A stretch of 64,000 bases of DNA from Lewinellaceae bacterium (GCA_020636435.1 JACJXX010000001.1:868001-932000); one strand, 5' to 3'. Positions 16,204 to 24,374 are shown, counted from the stretch's first letter. Notes: a model not told the origin generated them from the sequence alone. Numbers and translations are program-made.

Positions 16204-17016
16204 TCAAGTCTGTCTGTGGGTGGAAAAACTATGCCCCCCCCATCCCTCCTCCTGCTGCTTCGGGCAGGTAAAATGCTCAAACACCGTCTCCAGGTGGTGG
16301 CGGGACTCCCTGTGGCAGCACAACCCCCAGTCGGCATTGAAGGGGGCGAAAAAAGCGCAACCGCCGCACTGCCGGCCTTCCTCGTACTGAGCTTTGGTGG
16401 CTGGCTCCTCCGGCCATTGGGCGTCATACAAGTCTTTGGCGCTGGGGTTCGACCAGGTATCAGTAGTGATAGCATTTTTGTTCTGGCGGCGGGGATATTC
16501 CTTTTCCACGGGCTTGCCAGGAAGCATTCGTTTCTGGTACTCCTCCAGCGCCCGGCGCAGGTCGTCGGGGATGCGCTCGCGGATGACCACCTGTGGGTAG
16601 ACTTCCACTGGCGGAGACTGGATGACTTCCGGCCCCGGGGTAAACACGTGGAAGTCATTTGCGATATAGGTGCCGTAGCACTGGCTTCCCTCGCAGGCCA
16701 CCCGGGGGTGGCACTCCCGGTAGCTGCAAGTCCGGCCCAGGTATTCGTGGGCTTCATTGGCCAGGAAAACATCGGCCCCGGCGGCGTTGGGCATGGACAC
16801 CATCCTGCCTTTCAGTTTCCGGCCGATGTCGGCAATGGGCTTGATGGGCGCCTCCTCATCGATCGTTACCAGCAGGCAGAGAATCTCCGGCTCCCTTATG
16901 GGCTTGGTGATCTCGCGGACGATGGCAATTCGCTGCACCCCTTTCTGGCGGCTGATCTTTTCAGCGAACTCGAGGGCGTTGCGGATGAAAGCGGAGCGGG
17001 TAGCAGAGGTGGGCAT
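16204..17016 (-). CDS. Hypothetical protein: nucleotidyltransferase-like N-terminus, Cys-rich C-terminus
   Basis: A 270-residue protein I cannot name. Residues 1-100 (TRSAFIRNALEFAEKI, GVQRIAIVREITKPI, ILCLLVTIDE) resemble the start of a polymerase-beta type nucleotidyltransferase fold, with D/E residues where metal ligands would sit, but the GS motif is replaced, so activity is doubtful. The middle has four Cys (YRECHPRVACEGSQCYG). The C-terminal 50 residues have CGGC, CCHRES and FTCPKQ, a pattern that could bind zinc or an iron-sulfur cluster. No signal or membrane segment. ATG at 17016; preceded by four TTTTGCGG-like tandem repeats. Confidence 0.6.
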   Translation of the reverse strand: MPTSATRSAFIRNALEFAEKISRQKGVQRIAIVREITKPIREPEILCLLVTIDEEAPIKPIADIGRKLKGRMVSMPNAAGADVFLANEAHEYLGRTCSYRECHPRVACEGSQCYGTYIANDFHVFTPGPEVIQSPPVEVYPQVVIRERIPDDLRRALEEYQKRMLPGKPVEKEYPRRQNKNAITTDTWSNPSAKDLYDAQWPEEPATKAQYEEGRQCGGCAFFAPFNADWGLCCHRESRHHLETVFEHFTCPKQQEEGWGGHSFSTHRQT

Positions 17017-17564
17017 GGCAGAGATTTTTGCGGTTTTGCGGTTTTGCGGTTTAAGGACACTTGGTTCTGGCTTCGCCAGGTTCTGGTTTTGCGTTTCTGG
17101 CCCTACCGGCTATGCGGATGAAATTTTCGGCTGTCTGTCCAACCGGGCAGATCGCTATAAGCTGGTTGAATAATCTCTGCACAGGGAAGGCTAAAAATCT
17201 TAAATTTTGGGGAAAATGGCAATTTTCCGAGGCGGAGATTTTCACTTTTGTTGGGGCTCAAGGCCGGTAAAAGTTTCCCTCCAGGGGATAAGGGCCCCGT
17301 TTTCGGTTTGGAAACGCTGGTTGCCCAAATAGATTAGAGAGGAATGCTCCGGCGCCTGGCCTGTCGTTTTTTGCCACCATTTCAGGCCGGAAAGTATTTT
17401 TGAACCTCGCGGAGGTGTGAACTTAGGATACGGGGAACCATGATTTATGTAAATTTGCAGTTATGGTGCATAATTTACATAAAGCCGCATTGAGTTTCAA
17501 TGATTTTGGTGCTTTTAAATAGCTGGCAGGCAGAATCAATGGACTAATCGTTTCACCCAACATG
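17017..17564. other. Non-coding stretch with a 11-bp palindrome
   Basis: No credible gene. Just upstream of the minus-strand gene at 17016 is a short tandem TTTTGCGG repeat (about 17028-17052). A perfect 11-bp inverted repeat, tttatgtaaat (17444-17454) with atttacataaa (17473-17483), stands alone at the far end, about 80 bp before the tandem repeats begin. Confidence 0.4.
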
Positions 17565-17950
17565 ATAAAAAAAGCCCATTGCTTTTCTTTTGCAATGAGC
17601 TTTATTCGCCGAGCCGCCCAGGAGACTTCCCGTCAAAGCTCCGTGACGGGCTGTGGATTGGCTAAGAGGGGCTGGGTGAATTCCACATCCCTACTTCGCT
17701 ACGACGGGATAAACTTCTCGCCTCCTGGGTGGCGGAGTGAGTGTATGGATTGGAGCAATAAAAAAAGCCCATTGCTTTTCTTTTGCAATGAGCTTTATTC
17801 GCCGAGCCGCCCAGGAGACTTCCCGTCAAAGCTTCGTGACGGGCTGTGGAATGGCTAAGAGGGGCTGGCTGAATTCCACATCCCTACTTCGCTACGACGG
17901 GATAAACTTCTCGTCTCCTGGGTGGCGGAGTGAGTGTATGGATTGGAGCA
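17565..17950. repeat. 193-bp direct tandem repeat, two full copies plus a partial third
   Basis: Copies start at 17565, 17758 and 17951 with an exact 193-bp period; the first two are nearly identical and the third diverges after about 45 bp into a tRNA-like pseudogene. Each unit begins with a hairpin (GCCCATTGC/GCAATGAGC type) and A-run that reads as a rho-independent terminator on the minus strand, then the 3' end of a tRNA (acceptor and part of the T arm), interrupted by palindromes of the tcccgtc/gacggg kind, and ends with a second, oppositely oriented tRNA-3'-like piece (ctcctgggtggcgg). It looks like amplified debris of a tRNA-terminator module. Confidence 0.75.
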
Positions 17951-17992
17951 ATAAAAAAAGCCCATTGCTTTTCTTTTGCAATGAGCTTTATT
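17951..17992 (-). terminator. Rho-independent terminator for the tRNA-like locus
   Basis: On the minus strand the stem AGCTCATTGC / GCAATGGGCT with an 8-nt A-rich loop is followed by seven T. The same terminator heads each upstream 193-bp repeat copy (17565 and 17758). Confidence 0.7.
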
Positions 17993-17996
17993 CACC

Positions 17997-18085
17997 GAGC
18001 CACCCAGGAGACTCGAACTCCCGACCCACGCATTATCCCGACCCTGAAACGGGTCGGGACGTTGCTCTACCAACTGAGCAGCCTA
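17997..18085 (-). pseudogene. tRNA-Thr-like pseudogene with hairpin in place of anticodon loop
   Basis: The 3' half (T arm and acceptor 3' strand, 17997-18035) is identical to that of the intact tRNA-Thr at 18416-18488, and the D arm (gctcagttggtagagc) is recognisable. The anticodon loop is replaced by a 26-bp palindrome (18035-18060, atcccgaccc...gggtcgggac), and the 5' acceptor strand no longer pairs. It cannot give a functional tRNA. Confidence 0.75.
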
Positions 18086-18088
18086 TTC

Positions 18089-18358
18089 CTACCCTTCCTC
18101 TTTTTGGCGCTCGATCCAACGAAGCACTTTCTTCTTATTCTTCCACTTCTTCAATTTGTGCTCTAACACCATCGCATCGTGGCGGCTTGGCAACTCCAGG
18201 CAAAAGATCATTTTCCAGGGGCCGCGGTTGCGGGTAGAAGGAGTAATGCCATCATTGTGTTCTGAGAGGCGCTTTTCCAGGTTAGCCGTCTGGCCTATGT
18301 AAAGCCTATGAGAGGTTTCGGATTGGAGAATGTAAAGGAAACAGGAAGGGGAGGGCAT
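18089..18358 (-). CDS. GIY-YIG nuclease family protein (UPF0213-like)
   Basis: A 90-residue single-domain GIY-YIG protein. Key residues are in FLYILQSE and LYIGQT (the two Tyr), KRLSEHN (catalytic-type Arg and His) and AMVLEHKLKKW (Glu), the order expected of the fold. Family roles are poorly known; some members cut branched or damaged DNA, and related domains act as homing endonucleases. I start at ATG 18358 because the upstream extension would read through tRNA sequence. The gene sits between the intact tRNA-Thr and a tRNA-Thr-like pseudogene, bracketed by a 39-bp direct repeat, which suggests that it arrived as part of a tRNA-targeting duplication. Confidence 0.85.
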   Translation of the reverse strand: MPSPSCFLYILQSETSHRLYIGQTANLEKRLSEHNDGITPSTRNRGPWKMIFCLELPSRHDAMVLEHKLKKWKNKKKVLRWIERQKEEG

Positions 18359-18375
18359 GGATTCAAGGTTTAAGT

Positions 18376-18413
18376 AAAATAAAAAGGGCAGGCTGTATAC
18401 ACAACCTGCCCTT
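18376..18413 (-). terminator. Rho-independent terminator after tRNA-Thr
   Basis: Perfect 9-bp stem aagggcagg (18384-18392) / cctgccctt (18405-18413), followed on the minus strand by TTTTTATTTTACTT. It lies directly 3' of tRNA-Thr and upstream of the GIY-YIG start. Confidence 0.8.
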
Positions 18414-18415
18414 GG

Positions 18416-18488
18416 AGCCACCCAGGAGACTCGAACTCCCGACCCACGCATTACGAATGCGTTGCTCTACCAGCTGAGCTAGGGTGGC
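18416..18488 (-). tRNA. tRNA-Thr (anticodon CGT)
   Basis: Seventy-three nucleotides folding as a full cloverleaf: acceptor GCCACCC/GGGTGGC, D arm gctc...gagc, anticodon stem ACGCA/TGCGT with loop ttcgtaa (anticodon CGT, reading ACG), and T arm with gttcgagtc. The discriminator base is T and CCA is not encoded. This is the intact member of the array. Confidence 0.9.
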
Positions 18489-18507
18489 TTGTGTTTTCTT
18501 GTCGCAA

Positions 18508-18591
18508 GCCGCCAACCATCGGCCCACGCATTATCCCGACCCTAGCCTTCAGCGGGTCGGGACGTTGCTCTACCAACTGAGCTAGGGCGGC
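18508..18591 (-). pseudogene. Second tRNA-Thr-like pseudogene carrying a hairpin insert
   Basis: The 5' part (gccgccctagctcagttgg, D arm, start of anticodon stem) is intact, but the anticodon loop is replaced by a 31-bp palindrome (18533-18563) of the same atcccgaccc/gggtcgggac family as in the first pseudogene, at the same position. The T arm is shortened (ccgatggttggcggc), lacking the T loop. Not functional. Confidence 0.7.
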
Positions 18592-18631
18592 AAAAAAAGA
18601 TGCCCGCCTTCGCTCTCTGAGCTTCGGCGGA
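18592..18631 (-). terminator. Rho-independent terminator after tRNA-Pro
   Basis: Minus-strand stem gtccgcc...ggcgggc with a looped middle, followed by atcTTTTTTTG. It directly follows tRNA-Pro. Confidence 0.7.
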
Positions 18632-18636
18632 CACAG

Positions 18637-18711
18637 TCGGGGTGAGAGGATTCGAACCTCCGGCCTCGTCGTCCCGAACGACGCGCGCTAACCGGGCTGC
18701 GCTACACCCCG
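18637..18711 (-). tRNA. tRNA-Pro (anticodon CGG)
   Basis: Seventy-five nucleotides with acceptor CGGGGTG/CACCCCG, D arm gcgc...gcgc with GG in the loop, anticodon stem CGTCG/CGACG and loop ttcggga (anticodon CGG, reading CCG), T arm ggagg ttcgaat cctct, discriminator A. The C1-G72 start is typical of bacterial tRNA-Pro. CCA is not encoded. Confidence 0.92.
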
Positions 18712-19064
18712 AAAAAGTAAATCATCGCCCTCTTTTAAAGCGAATGCAAATTTAGACAATCCTATTAGCAAAATCAAAATCCAGGGCAAGGATTTTTGGT
18801 TAAAAACCGGCGAGGCGGCGTATTGGTTCCGGTCATAGGGACTAAATCTTTGGCTGGAGTTACAAGAGCAGGTCACTGAACTGCTTTCATCCCCAACACT
18901 GCCCCCTCCGTCTCCAAAACCCATTCCCCTCCCCAAGTCCCGGAAAAAATCATATATTGTATCCTTTCCCAGATCGCATCAAGGCCATAGGCGCTAAACA
19001 CATAGCTACAAACCAGGATTTTTGGCACAGCGGAATTATTCTTCCACCATCAAAAGATCGCGAT
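18712..19064. other. Upstream region without a gene
   Basis: Contains nothing I can name. An in-frame extension of the next gene back to a TTG at 18957 is possible, but it has no membrane or domain logic and is not preferred. Confidence 0.3.
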
Positions 19065-19715
19065 ATGAAAACTCACTTCCTCTTCGGGCTTTTTTTGTTT
19101 GGAGCAATCATTGTTTTACTTATGGCAAGTGTATCCTTAGGAGGGGAGGGAGGGGATTCCGGCGGGGTGGGCTTTCTGAAATTCCTTTTAGTCCTGGTAG
19201 TAATAGCAGGGGTGGCATTTTGGGCCAGTGGCAAGGCCGTCGTCGTCATATATTGGCATTTATGGGGCATTTCCAACGAAATTTCAAAAAACGAAAAAGC
19301 CATCGAACAACTTCGGATGAAAATTGCCGGCCTGAAAGAGCGGGCCTATTTTTCGGAAAACATGGATGAGGAGGTTAAAAACACCGTCGAAGCCAATATC
19401 CTCATCTGGAGCGATCAGATCGATATTCATCGGAGGATCATCCACATCTACGAAAAAAAGAGGGCTAAATTAGGGCAGCACCTGGGAGAGTTGCGCATTC
19501 TTTGTTATCTACGACACGAGGTAAGAAAAGAACCGGATGCCGGAAAGCGGCTTCAACGGCTGACGGAACTGAACCGCAAGATCGATAAAAGCATCAATTT
19601 CAACATCAAGAAGGAAATCGACCGGCTGCTGGGAGAGATTCGAACGGAATTCCGGAGGGAAAAAATCGTAGCATTGCAACAGCGCCTGTCAGATATTGAA
19701 AAGCAGATCGCCTGA
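19065..19715 (+). CDS. Membrane protein with coiled-coil domain, 216 aa
   Basis: Unrecognised protein with two hydrophobic helices (about residues 5-24 and 36-60) joined by a Gly-rich loop (GGEGGDSGG), followed by about 150 charged residues in long heptad-like helices (ISKNEKAIEQLRMKIAGLKERAYF; LQRLTELNRKIDKSINFNIKKEIDRLL). The soluble coiled-coil part probably faces the cytoplasm. Start chosen at ATG 19065 (MKTHFLFG), which gives a sensible first helix. It converges with the large sensor gene; the gap holds an 8-bp microsatellite and a C-run. Confidence 0.6.
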   Translation: MKTHFLFGLFLFGAIIVLLMASVSLGGEGGDSGGVGFLKFLLVLVVIAGVAFWASGKAVVVIYWHLWGISNEISKNEKAIEQLRMKIAGLKERAYFSENMDEEVKNTVEANILIWSDQIDIHRRIIHIYEKKRAKLGQHLGELRILCYLRHEVRKEPDAGKRLQRLTELNRKIDKSINFNIKKEIDRLLGEIRTEFRREKIVALQQRLSDIEKQIA

Positions 19716-19737
19716 GGTGAACTTGACGGGACAAGGT

Positions 19738-19785
19738 AACCATCGAACAATCGAACAATCGAACAATCGAACCATACCCCCCCCC
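19738..19785. repeat. 8-bp tandem repeat (AACAATCG)n and C-run
   Basis: Four copies of an AACAATCG-type octamer at 19738-19774 followed by ten C. A related octamer array, AACCATCC, occurs at 40006-40056. Confidence 0.8.
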
Positions 19786-22700
19786 CTACTTCCCCCTCAT
19801 CTCCACCACCCCCGTCCAGCCCTCCGGCGCCCCTTCGCGGGCCAGGCGGCGCGCCTCCTCCCGGAGGAAGCGCACGGCGCCGTCTTCGGGGTAGCGCTGC
19901 AGAAGGTTTTCGAAAGCGCGGATGGCCTGCGGGAAATCCCGGCGGAAATAGGCGGCTACCGCTTCCTCAAACTGAGGCAGGCTTTCCCGTTTCTGTTCCC
20001 GCTGCCAGGGCTCGTCCCCGTTGAAACATTCGTACAAGCCAAGCGCTTTTTGTTTGCCGATGACCTGCACCTTGCCGAGGTAGCGGATCAGAAAATCCTC
20101 CGGGTTGGGCAAACGCTGAAGGCTTTCTTCGGTCAGCAGGATATTGGCGCCGTAGTACTTGGTGAGGCTTTCCACCCGCGAAGCCGTATTGACCGTATCG
20201 GCGACAGTGGCGGCGTCCATGCGTTTGTGGTCCCCGATGATGCCCATGATGAGCGGGCCGCTGTGGATGCCCATGCCGAGGCGGATGGCCCGGCGCTGTT
20301 TTTTTTGCCGGTAGCGGTTGTATTCCTGGAGGGTTTCCTGCATCTGTATGGCTGCCTGCAGGGCGTCCACAGGCTGCCTCGGGAAGATGGCCATGATGGC
20401 GTCGCCCAGGTACTGGTTGATGAAGCCATGGTTGCTGCGGATGTAGGGGCCGATGCGGCCATTGAGGGCATTCACGAAGCGGAAGTTGTCGGAGGGGCTC
20501 ATGGTTTCCGCCAGGGAGGTATAGCCCCGCACATCGGCGAAAAAGACGGTCACCTCGCGCAGGGCCTGGTCGCCCAGGCGCACTTCGGTGATGGCCTCGC
20601 GGCCCAGGGCCTGCAGGAATTCGTAGGGCACGAATTTGCCGGTGGCGGCGTTGATGCGGTGCAGGTAGAGGTGGGTCTTGACCCGCGCCAGGAATTCCTC
20701 TCGGGTAAACGGCTTGGCGAGGTAGTCGTTGGCCCCTACAGCCAGGCCTTCCACCAGGTCGCTGACCTGGTTTTTGGCGGTGACCATAATGACGGGCAGC
20801 TCGCTGGGCAGAAATCGTTCCCGTATTTTCTGGCAGACTTCATAACCCGACATGCGCGGCATCATCACGTCCAGCAGGATGAGATCGAAAGGCTCCTGCG
20901 CCGACTCGATGGCATCAAGGGCCTCCCGGCCGTTCATCGCCGGGATGATCTGGAACTGCTCTTCCCGCAAGTGGTTTTTCAGCACCCGTTGGTTAATCGG
21001 CTCGTCGTCGACCACCAGGATGCGGATTTTTTCGCTGTCCTCATCGGGGATGAGGGTATGAGGAGGGTGAAGGGGCCTGGCGCGCTCTTCTTGCCGGGGA
21101 GCGTGTTCCGGGCGGGAGGCCGGTTCGGGCGGCGCCATGTCGGGGGCTGCCTTGGCCCGGCTCAGCGGCAGGGTAAAGAAGAAGGTGGCGCCTTTGCCCT
21201 CTTCGCTTTCCACCCACAACTGGCCGCCGTGCATTTCTACAAGGCGCTTGCTGACGCTCAGCCCCAGCCCGGAGCCGGTGAATATCCGCTTTTCCGACCC
21301 GTCGGCCTGTTCAAACTCCTGAAAGATGGCTTCAATCTTGGTTGGCGGTATGCCTATCCCGGTATCCTCTACGGCGGCCTCCAACAGCTCGCCCCTGCGG
21401 CGAGCTTCCACCCGGACGTGCCCCGACTCGGTGAATTTGATGGCGTTGCCCACCAGGTTGTGCATCACCTGCATCAGCCGGTTCTCATCGCCGAGGACAA
21501 CGCTGCCCCGCATCGGCACCTTGTTTTCCAGCCTGAGGTCCTTTCCTCTGGCCAGGGGCGTATGGATCCGAAGGATGACATCTACCAGCGCGTGCAGGTC
21601 TACCGGTTTGGGTTGCAGCACGATCTCGTGGTTTTTCAGCTTGGAAAAATCCAGGATGTCATTGACCAGGCTGCTCAGCCGTTTGCCGGAGGAGATGATC
21701 ATTTGAATGTCTTCCAGCTTGTCGGCGTCCGCTTCCCGCCCTTCCAGAGATTCGGCCAGGCCGATGATGCCGTGCAGGGGCGTGCGCAGCTCGTGGGAAG
21801 TATTGGCGAGGAACTGGTCTTTCAGCCGGTCTACCTGCCGCAGGCGCTCGTTGAGCTGCCTTTCTCTTTCCAGTTTGGCCTTTTGCCGGGCCAGCTTCTG
21901 GCGGTCCAGGCGGCTGCGGTACTGCATTATCGCCCAGAGGCTTAGCATCAGAAGGATGCTCAGGGCGGCATAAGCCAGGGGCGTGCGCCACCAGGGAGGG
22001 GAAATGGCGAAACGGAAGCTGGCTTCGGGGCTGGTGTTGCCGTAAATGTCCCGGGCCATGACCCGAAAAGTGTATTCCCCTTCCGGCAGGTTGGTATACT
22101 CTTTTTTATTGACGGCAAGCCAGGGGCTCCAGGTATCGTCAAAACCCTCCAGGAAATACCGGTACTGGTTTTTGGAGGCGTCGTCGTAACCCTGAGCGGC
22201 AAACCGGAAAGAAAGGGCGTTGAGCCGGTAGGCCAGGGGGTTCGATAGAGAAAAACCGTTGCCGGCCGGCGCGCCCGGCATCAGTGCGCCGCCAAAGAGC
22301 AGGGAATCCTGCCCGGCAATGACTTTTCGAACATAAACAGTCAGGGGATAGTGAATATTGGAACGTTCATTGGGAGTGTAGCGGAACAGGCCCTGGTTGG
22401 TCCCCAGCCAGATGGTGCCATCGGCATCGGCATAATTGCTGGTTAGCGCCAGAGGCAGGCGTTTGCGAAAAGCGGTATCTATTTGGTATGCTTGTTCCAG
22501 AGGCTTATCGATGTTTTCCAGAAAAGCAAAGCCTTTGGTATTGACCAGATTGCCTTGAAACTGCACCAAGGCAAGGTTTCCCTTGTTATCCGGCAGTAAA
22601 TATTGGACATCCTGCTTGTTCATCCAGTCCATCAATTCAGTAGCCGGTTCAAAACGGCCGGTTTGGGCATTCAATGAGCACAATCCGTCAAAAGTCTGAA

Positions 22701-24321
22701 AGTAAAGATGCCCCCGAATGGAAAGAGGAGCAGTAAAGTCTTCAGAAATAAGCCCCTGTTCTTTGCCGTAGTAAACCGGAGGGGTTCCCAGCAGTTGCCC
22801 TTCGGGGCTTACCGATAAACGGGCAAAGCCCTGGTGGTAGGTGCCCGCCCAGAGCTGCCCCTCTTCGCCGGCTTCCAGAAAAGTCGGCTCGTGGATATAT
22901 TGGCGGCTATCCTCATGCCAGTGCCCGCCCTCCAGTTTCATGGCCCGGACTTCGTTGTTGATGCGGTTGAGAATGAACAGGCACCGGGGGTACTGCTCGA
23001 AATGGTATAGGTATTCTGAGTTTTGCAGGGTGTCGATCACTTCTATCTGCCATTCTCCGTTAGCCCCCCGGCTGGCCTCTGCCAGGCCCGAACTGCCCCC
23101 GATCATCAACCGGGCTTTCCCGTCGATGGGAGGAGTGGGCAGCAGGATAACCGGGTTGATGGTACGCCCCAGGTCGCCGAAGTGCTGAAAAGGCGCTTCG
23201 GGGTGCCTTTCAGGGTCGAAAACAAGGAGATCGTTGTAACTGGCGATGAAAAGCTTTCCGGAAAAGCGGGTGATGCTGGTCAGGAGGCTGCTCAGGCCCG
23301 CTTCTTTGCCCCAGTAGGTAAGCGGCAGGTGAAATTCTATGCGGGAGATGCCATTCTCGGAGGTGAACCACAGGGCGCCCTGCCGGTCGGTCATCATATC
23401 TTCAACCACCCGAATGGTGGAGCTGGAGAACTGATGGTAAGTATCCAGCAAATGCCCCTGTTTGTCGATAATAACCAGGCCGCCGGTGAAGGTTCCGACC
23501 GCAATGCGGCCACCGGGCAGAAGGTGGCCGGTGTAGCACTGGTGTTCCCGAAAGTAGGCATCGGCCTGGGTGAGGAAAGGCAGGAAGGCCTCCGGCGGTC
23601 TCCGGCCGGGCCGGTACCGGAACAGGCCCTGGTTCATGGTGCCGAGCAGGATGCCGTCGTCCAGGGGCAGCATCAGGTAAACGTGGGTATTGGCAAAGCG
23701 CTCTCCGCCGGGCACGAGCTTCAGCCGGCCTTCTTCCAGGACGGTTAGCCCGGGCTGCAACTGGTCTACATATAGCCTGCCTCTCACGTAGAAAAGGCCG
23801 CGCCAACCATTGACCGGCCAGGTTTGCAAAATCTGCTTGCCAACAACCTGCACCAGCAGCTTTTCTCCGCGCAGGTATACCGTATCTCCAACCGCCAGGG
23901 CTTCCCGGAAGAAGCCGAAGCCGCGCTGGCTTTCCGGCAATTGATCCGCCATGGAATGGAAGGCGAGCCGCCCCTTTTCATCCGGTTCCAGGAAGCCCAG
24001 GTTTTTCACGCCTCCTGTGTAGATCACCCCGTCGGCGCCCTGGGCCAGGGCCCGTACGCTATGCCCCAGCGGAACGGGGATGAGCCGCCATTCGGCGCCG
24101 TCGTATTCCAGCACCCCCCGCTGGTTGGCAACGTAGATGAGCCCGCGGTTGTCCTGCAGCAAACTCGTGCAGGTGATGTCAGAACGGTATTCTTCCGGTG
24201 AAAAGTGGCGGATCAGCGGCCGGCCCTGTTCGGGCGATGTATACTGTGCCGCAGCAGTGGACAGGGCGCCGAGCCACAGCAGAATAGAAAGTTTTCCAGT
24301 CAGCATTTGGGAGCAATTCAT
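19786..24321 (-). CDS. Giant hybrid sensor: beta-propeller, histidine kinase, receiver and class III nucleotide cyclase
   Basis: A 1511-residue one-protein signalling chain. Signal peptide at the N-terminus (ending STAAAQ), a periplasmic two-component-regulator propeller of about 650 residues, a Y_Y_Y domain (FRFAAQGYDDASKNQYRYFLEGFDD), one membrane helix at about 777-799, HisKA with the phospho-acceptor His near 844 (SHELRTPLHG), HATPase_c (NLVGNAIKF, DTGIGIP, GSGLGLSV), a receiver at about 1095-1215 with phospho-Asp in LILLDVMMP, and an adenylate/guanylate cyclase domain at about 1250-1420 (VTVFFADVRGYTSLAE, NQYLGDAIMAIFP, GMGIHSG). A short TPR-like tail follows. Phosphorylation of the receiver probably tunes cyclic-nucleotide output. 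Start ATG 24321; a TTG at 24342 is the alternative. Confidence 0.93.
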   Translation of the reverse strand: MNCSQMLTGKLSILLWLGALSTAAAQYTSPEQGRPLIRHFSPEEYRSDITCTSLLQDNRGLIYVANQRGVLEYDGAEWRLIPVPLGHSVRALAQGADGVIYTGGVKNLGFLEPDEKGRLAFHSMADQLPESQRGFGFFREALAVGDTVYLRGEKLLVQVVGKQILQTWPVNGWRGLFYVRGRLYVDQLQPGLTVLEEGRLKLVPGGERFANTHVYLMLPLDDGILLGTMNQGLFRYRPGRRPPEAFLPFLTQADAYFREHQCYTGHLLPGGRIAVGTFTGGLVIIDKQGHLLDTYHQFSSSTIRVVEDMMTDRQGALWFTSENGISRIEFHLPLTYWGKEAGLSSLLTSITRFSGKLFIASYNDLLVFDPERHPEAPFQHFGDLGRTINPVILLPTPPIDGKARLMIGGSSGLAEASRGANGEWQIEVIDTLQNSEYLYHFEQYPRCLFILNRINNEVRAMKLEGGHWHEDSRQYIHEPTFLEAGEEGQLWAGTYHQGFARLSVSPEGQLLGTPPVYYGKEQGLISEDFTAPLSIRGHLYFQTFDGLCSLNAQTGRFEPATELMDWMNKQDVQYLLPDNKGNLALVQFQGNLVNTKGFAFLENIDKPLEQAYQIDTAFRKRLPLALTSNYADADGTIWLGTNQGLFRYTPNERSNIHYPLTVYVRKVIAGQDSLLFGGALMPGAPAGNGFSLSNPLAYRLNALSFRFAAQGYDDASKNQYRYFLEGFDDTWSPWLAVNKKEYTNLPEGEYTFRVMARDIYGNTSPEASFRFAISPPWWRTPLAYAALSILLMLSLWAIMQYRSRLDRQKLARQKAKLERERQLNERLRQVDRLKDQFLANTSHELRTPLHGIIGLAESLEGREADADKLEDIQMIISSGKRLSSLVNDILDFSKLKNHEIVLQPKPVDLHALVDVILRIHTPLARGKDLRLENKVPMRGSVVLGDENRLMQVMHNLVGNAIKFTESGHVRVEARRRGELLEAAVEDTGIGIPPTKIEAIFQEFEQADGSEKRIFTGSGLGLSVSKRLVEMHGGQLWVESEEGKGATFFFTLPLSRAKAAPDMAPPEPASRPEHAPRQEERARPLHPPHTLIPDEDSEKIRILVVDDEPINQRVLKNHLREEQFQIIPAMNGREALDAIESAQEPFDLILLDVMMPRMSGYEVCQKIRERFLPSELPVIMVTAKNQVSDLVEGLAVGANDYLAKPFTREEFLARVKTHLYLHRINAATGKFVPYEFLQALGREAITEVRLGDQALREVTVFFADVRGYTSLAETMSPSDNFRFVNALNGRIGPYIRSNHGFINQYLGDAIMAIFPRQPVDALQAAIQMQETLQEYNRYRQKKQRRAIRLGMGIHSGPLIMGIIGDHKRMDAATVADTVNTASRVESLTKYYGANILLTEESLQRLPNPEDFLIRYLGKVQVIGKQKALGLYECFNGDEPWQREQKRESLPQFEEAVAAYFRRDFPQAIRAFENLLQRYPEDGAVRFLREEARRLAREGAPEGWTGVVEMRGK

Positions 24322-24374
24322 AGTGCCAGAGGCTTTGCCCAAAGCTACGGCTTTATGGGGAGAACTTCAGAAAA

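Noticed and set aside
17565..18035. CRISPR-like array
   Set aside because: The repeats are a 193-bp tandem unit with tRNA and terminator pieces; no short repeat-spacer structure and no cas genes in the window.
17562..18237. Plus-strand open frames in the tRNA repeat region
   Set aside because: They repeat with the 193-bp unit and read through terminators and antisense tRNA; no ribosome-binding site.
18957..19064. N-terminal extension of the coiled-coil membrane protein from TTG
   Set aside because: No signal or domain character and a better ATG at 19065 directly before the first membrane helix.
19696..21945. 749-codon plus-strand open frame antisense to the giant sensor
   Set aside because: It mirrors the codon structure of the real minus-strand gene with its recognisable kinase and cyclase motifs; low-complexity His/Gln/Val-rich product.
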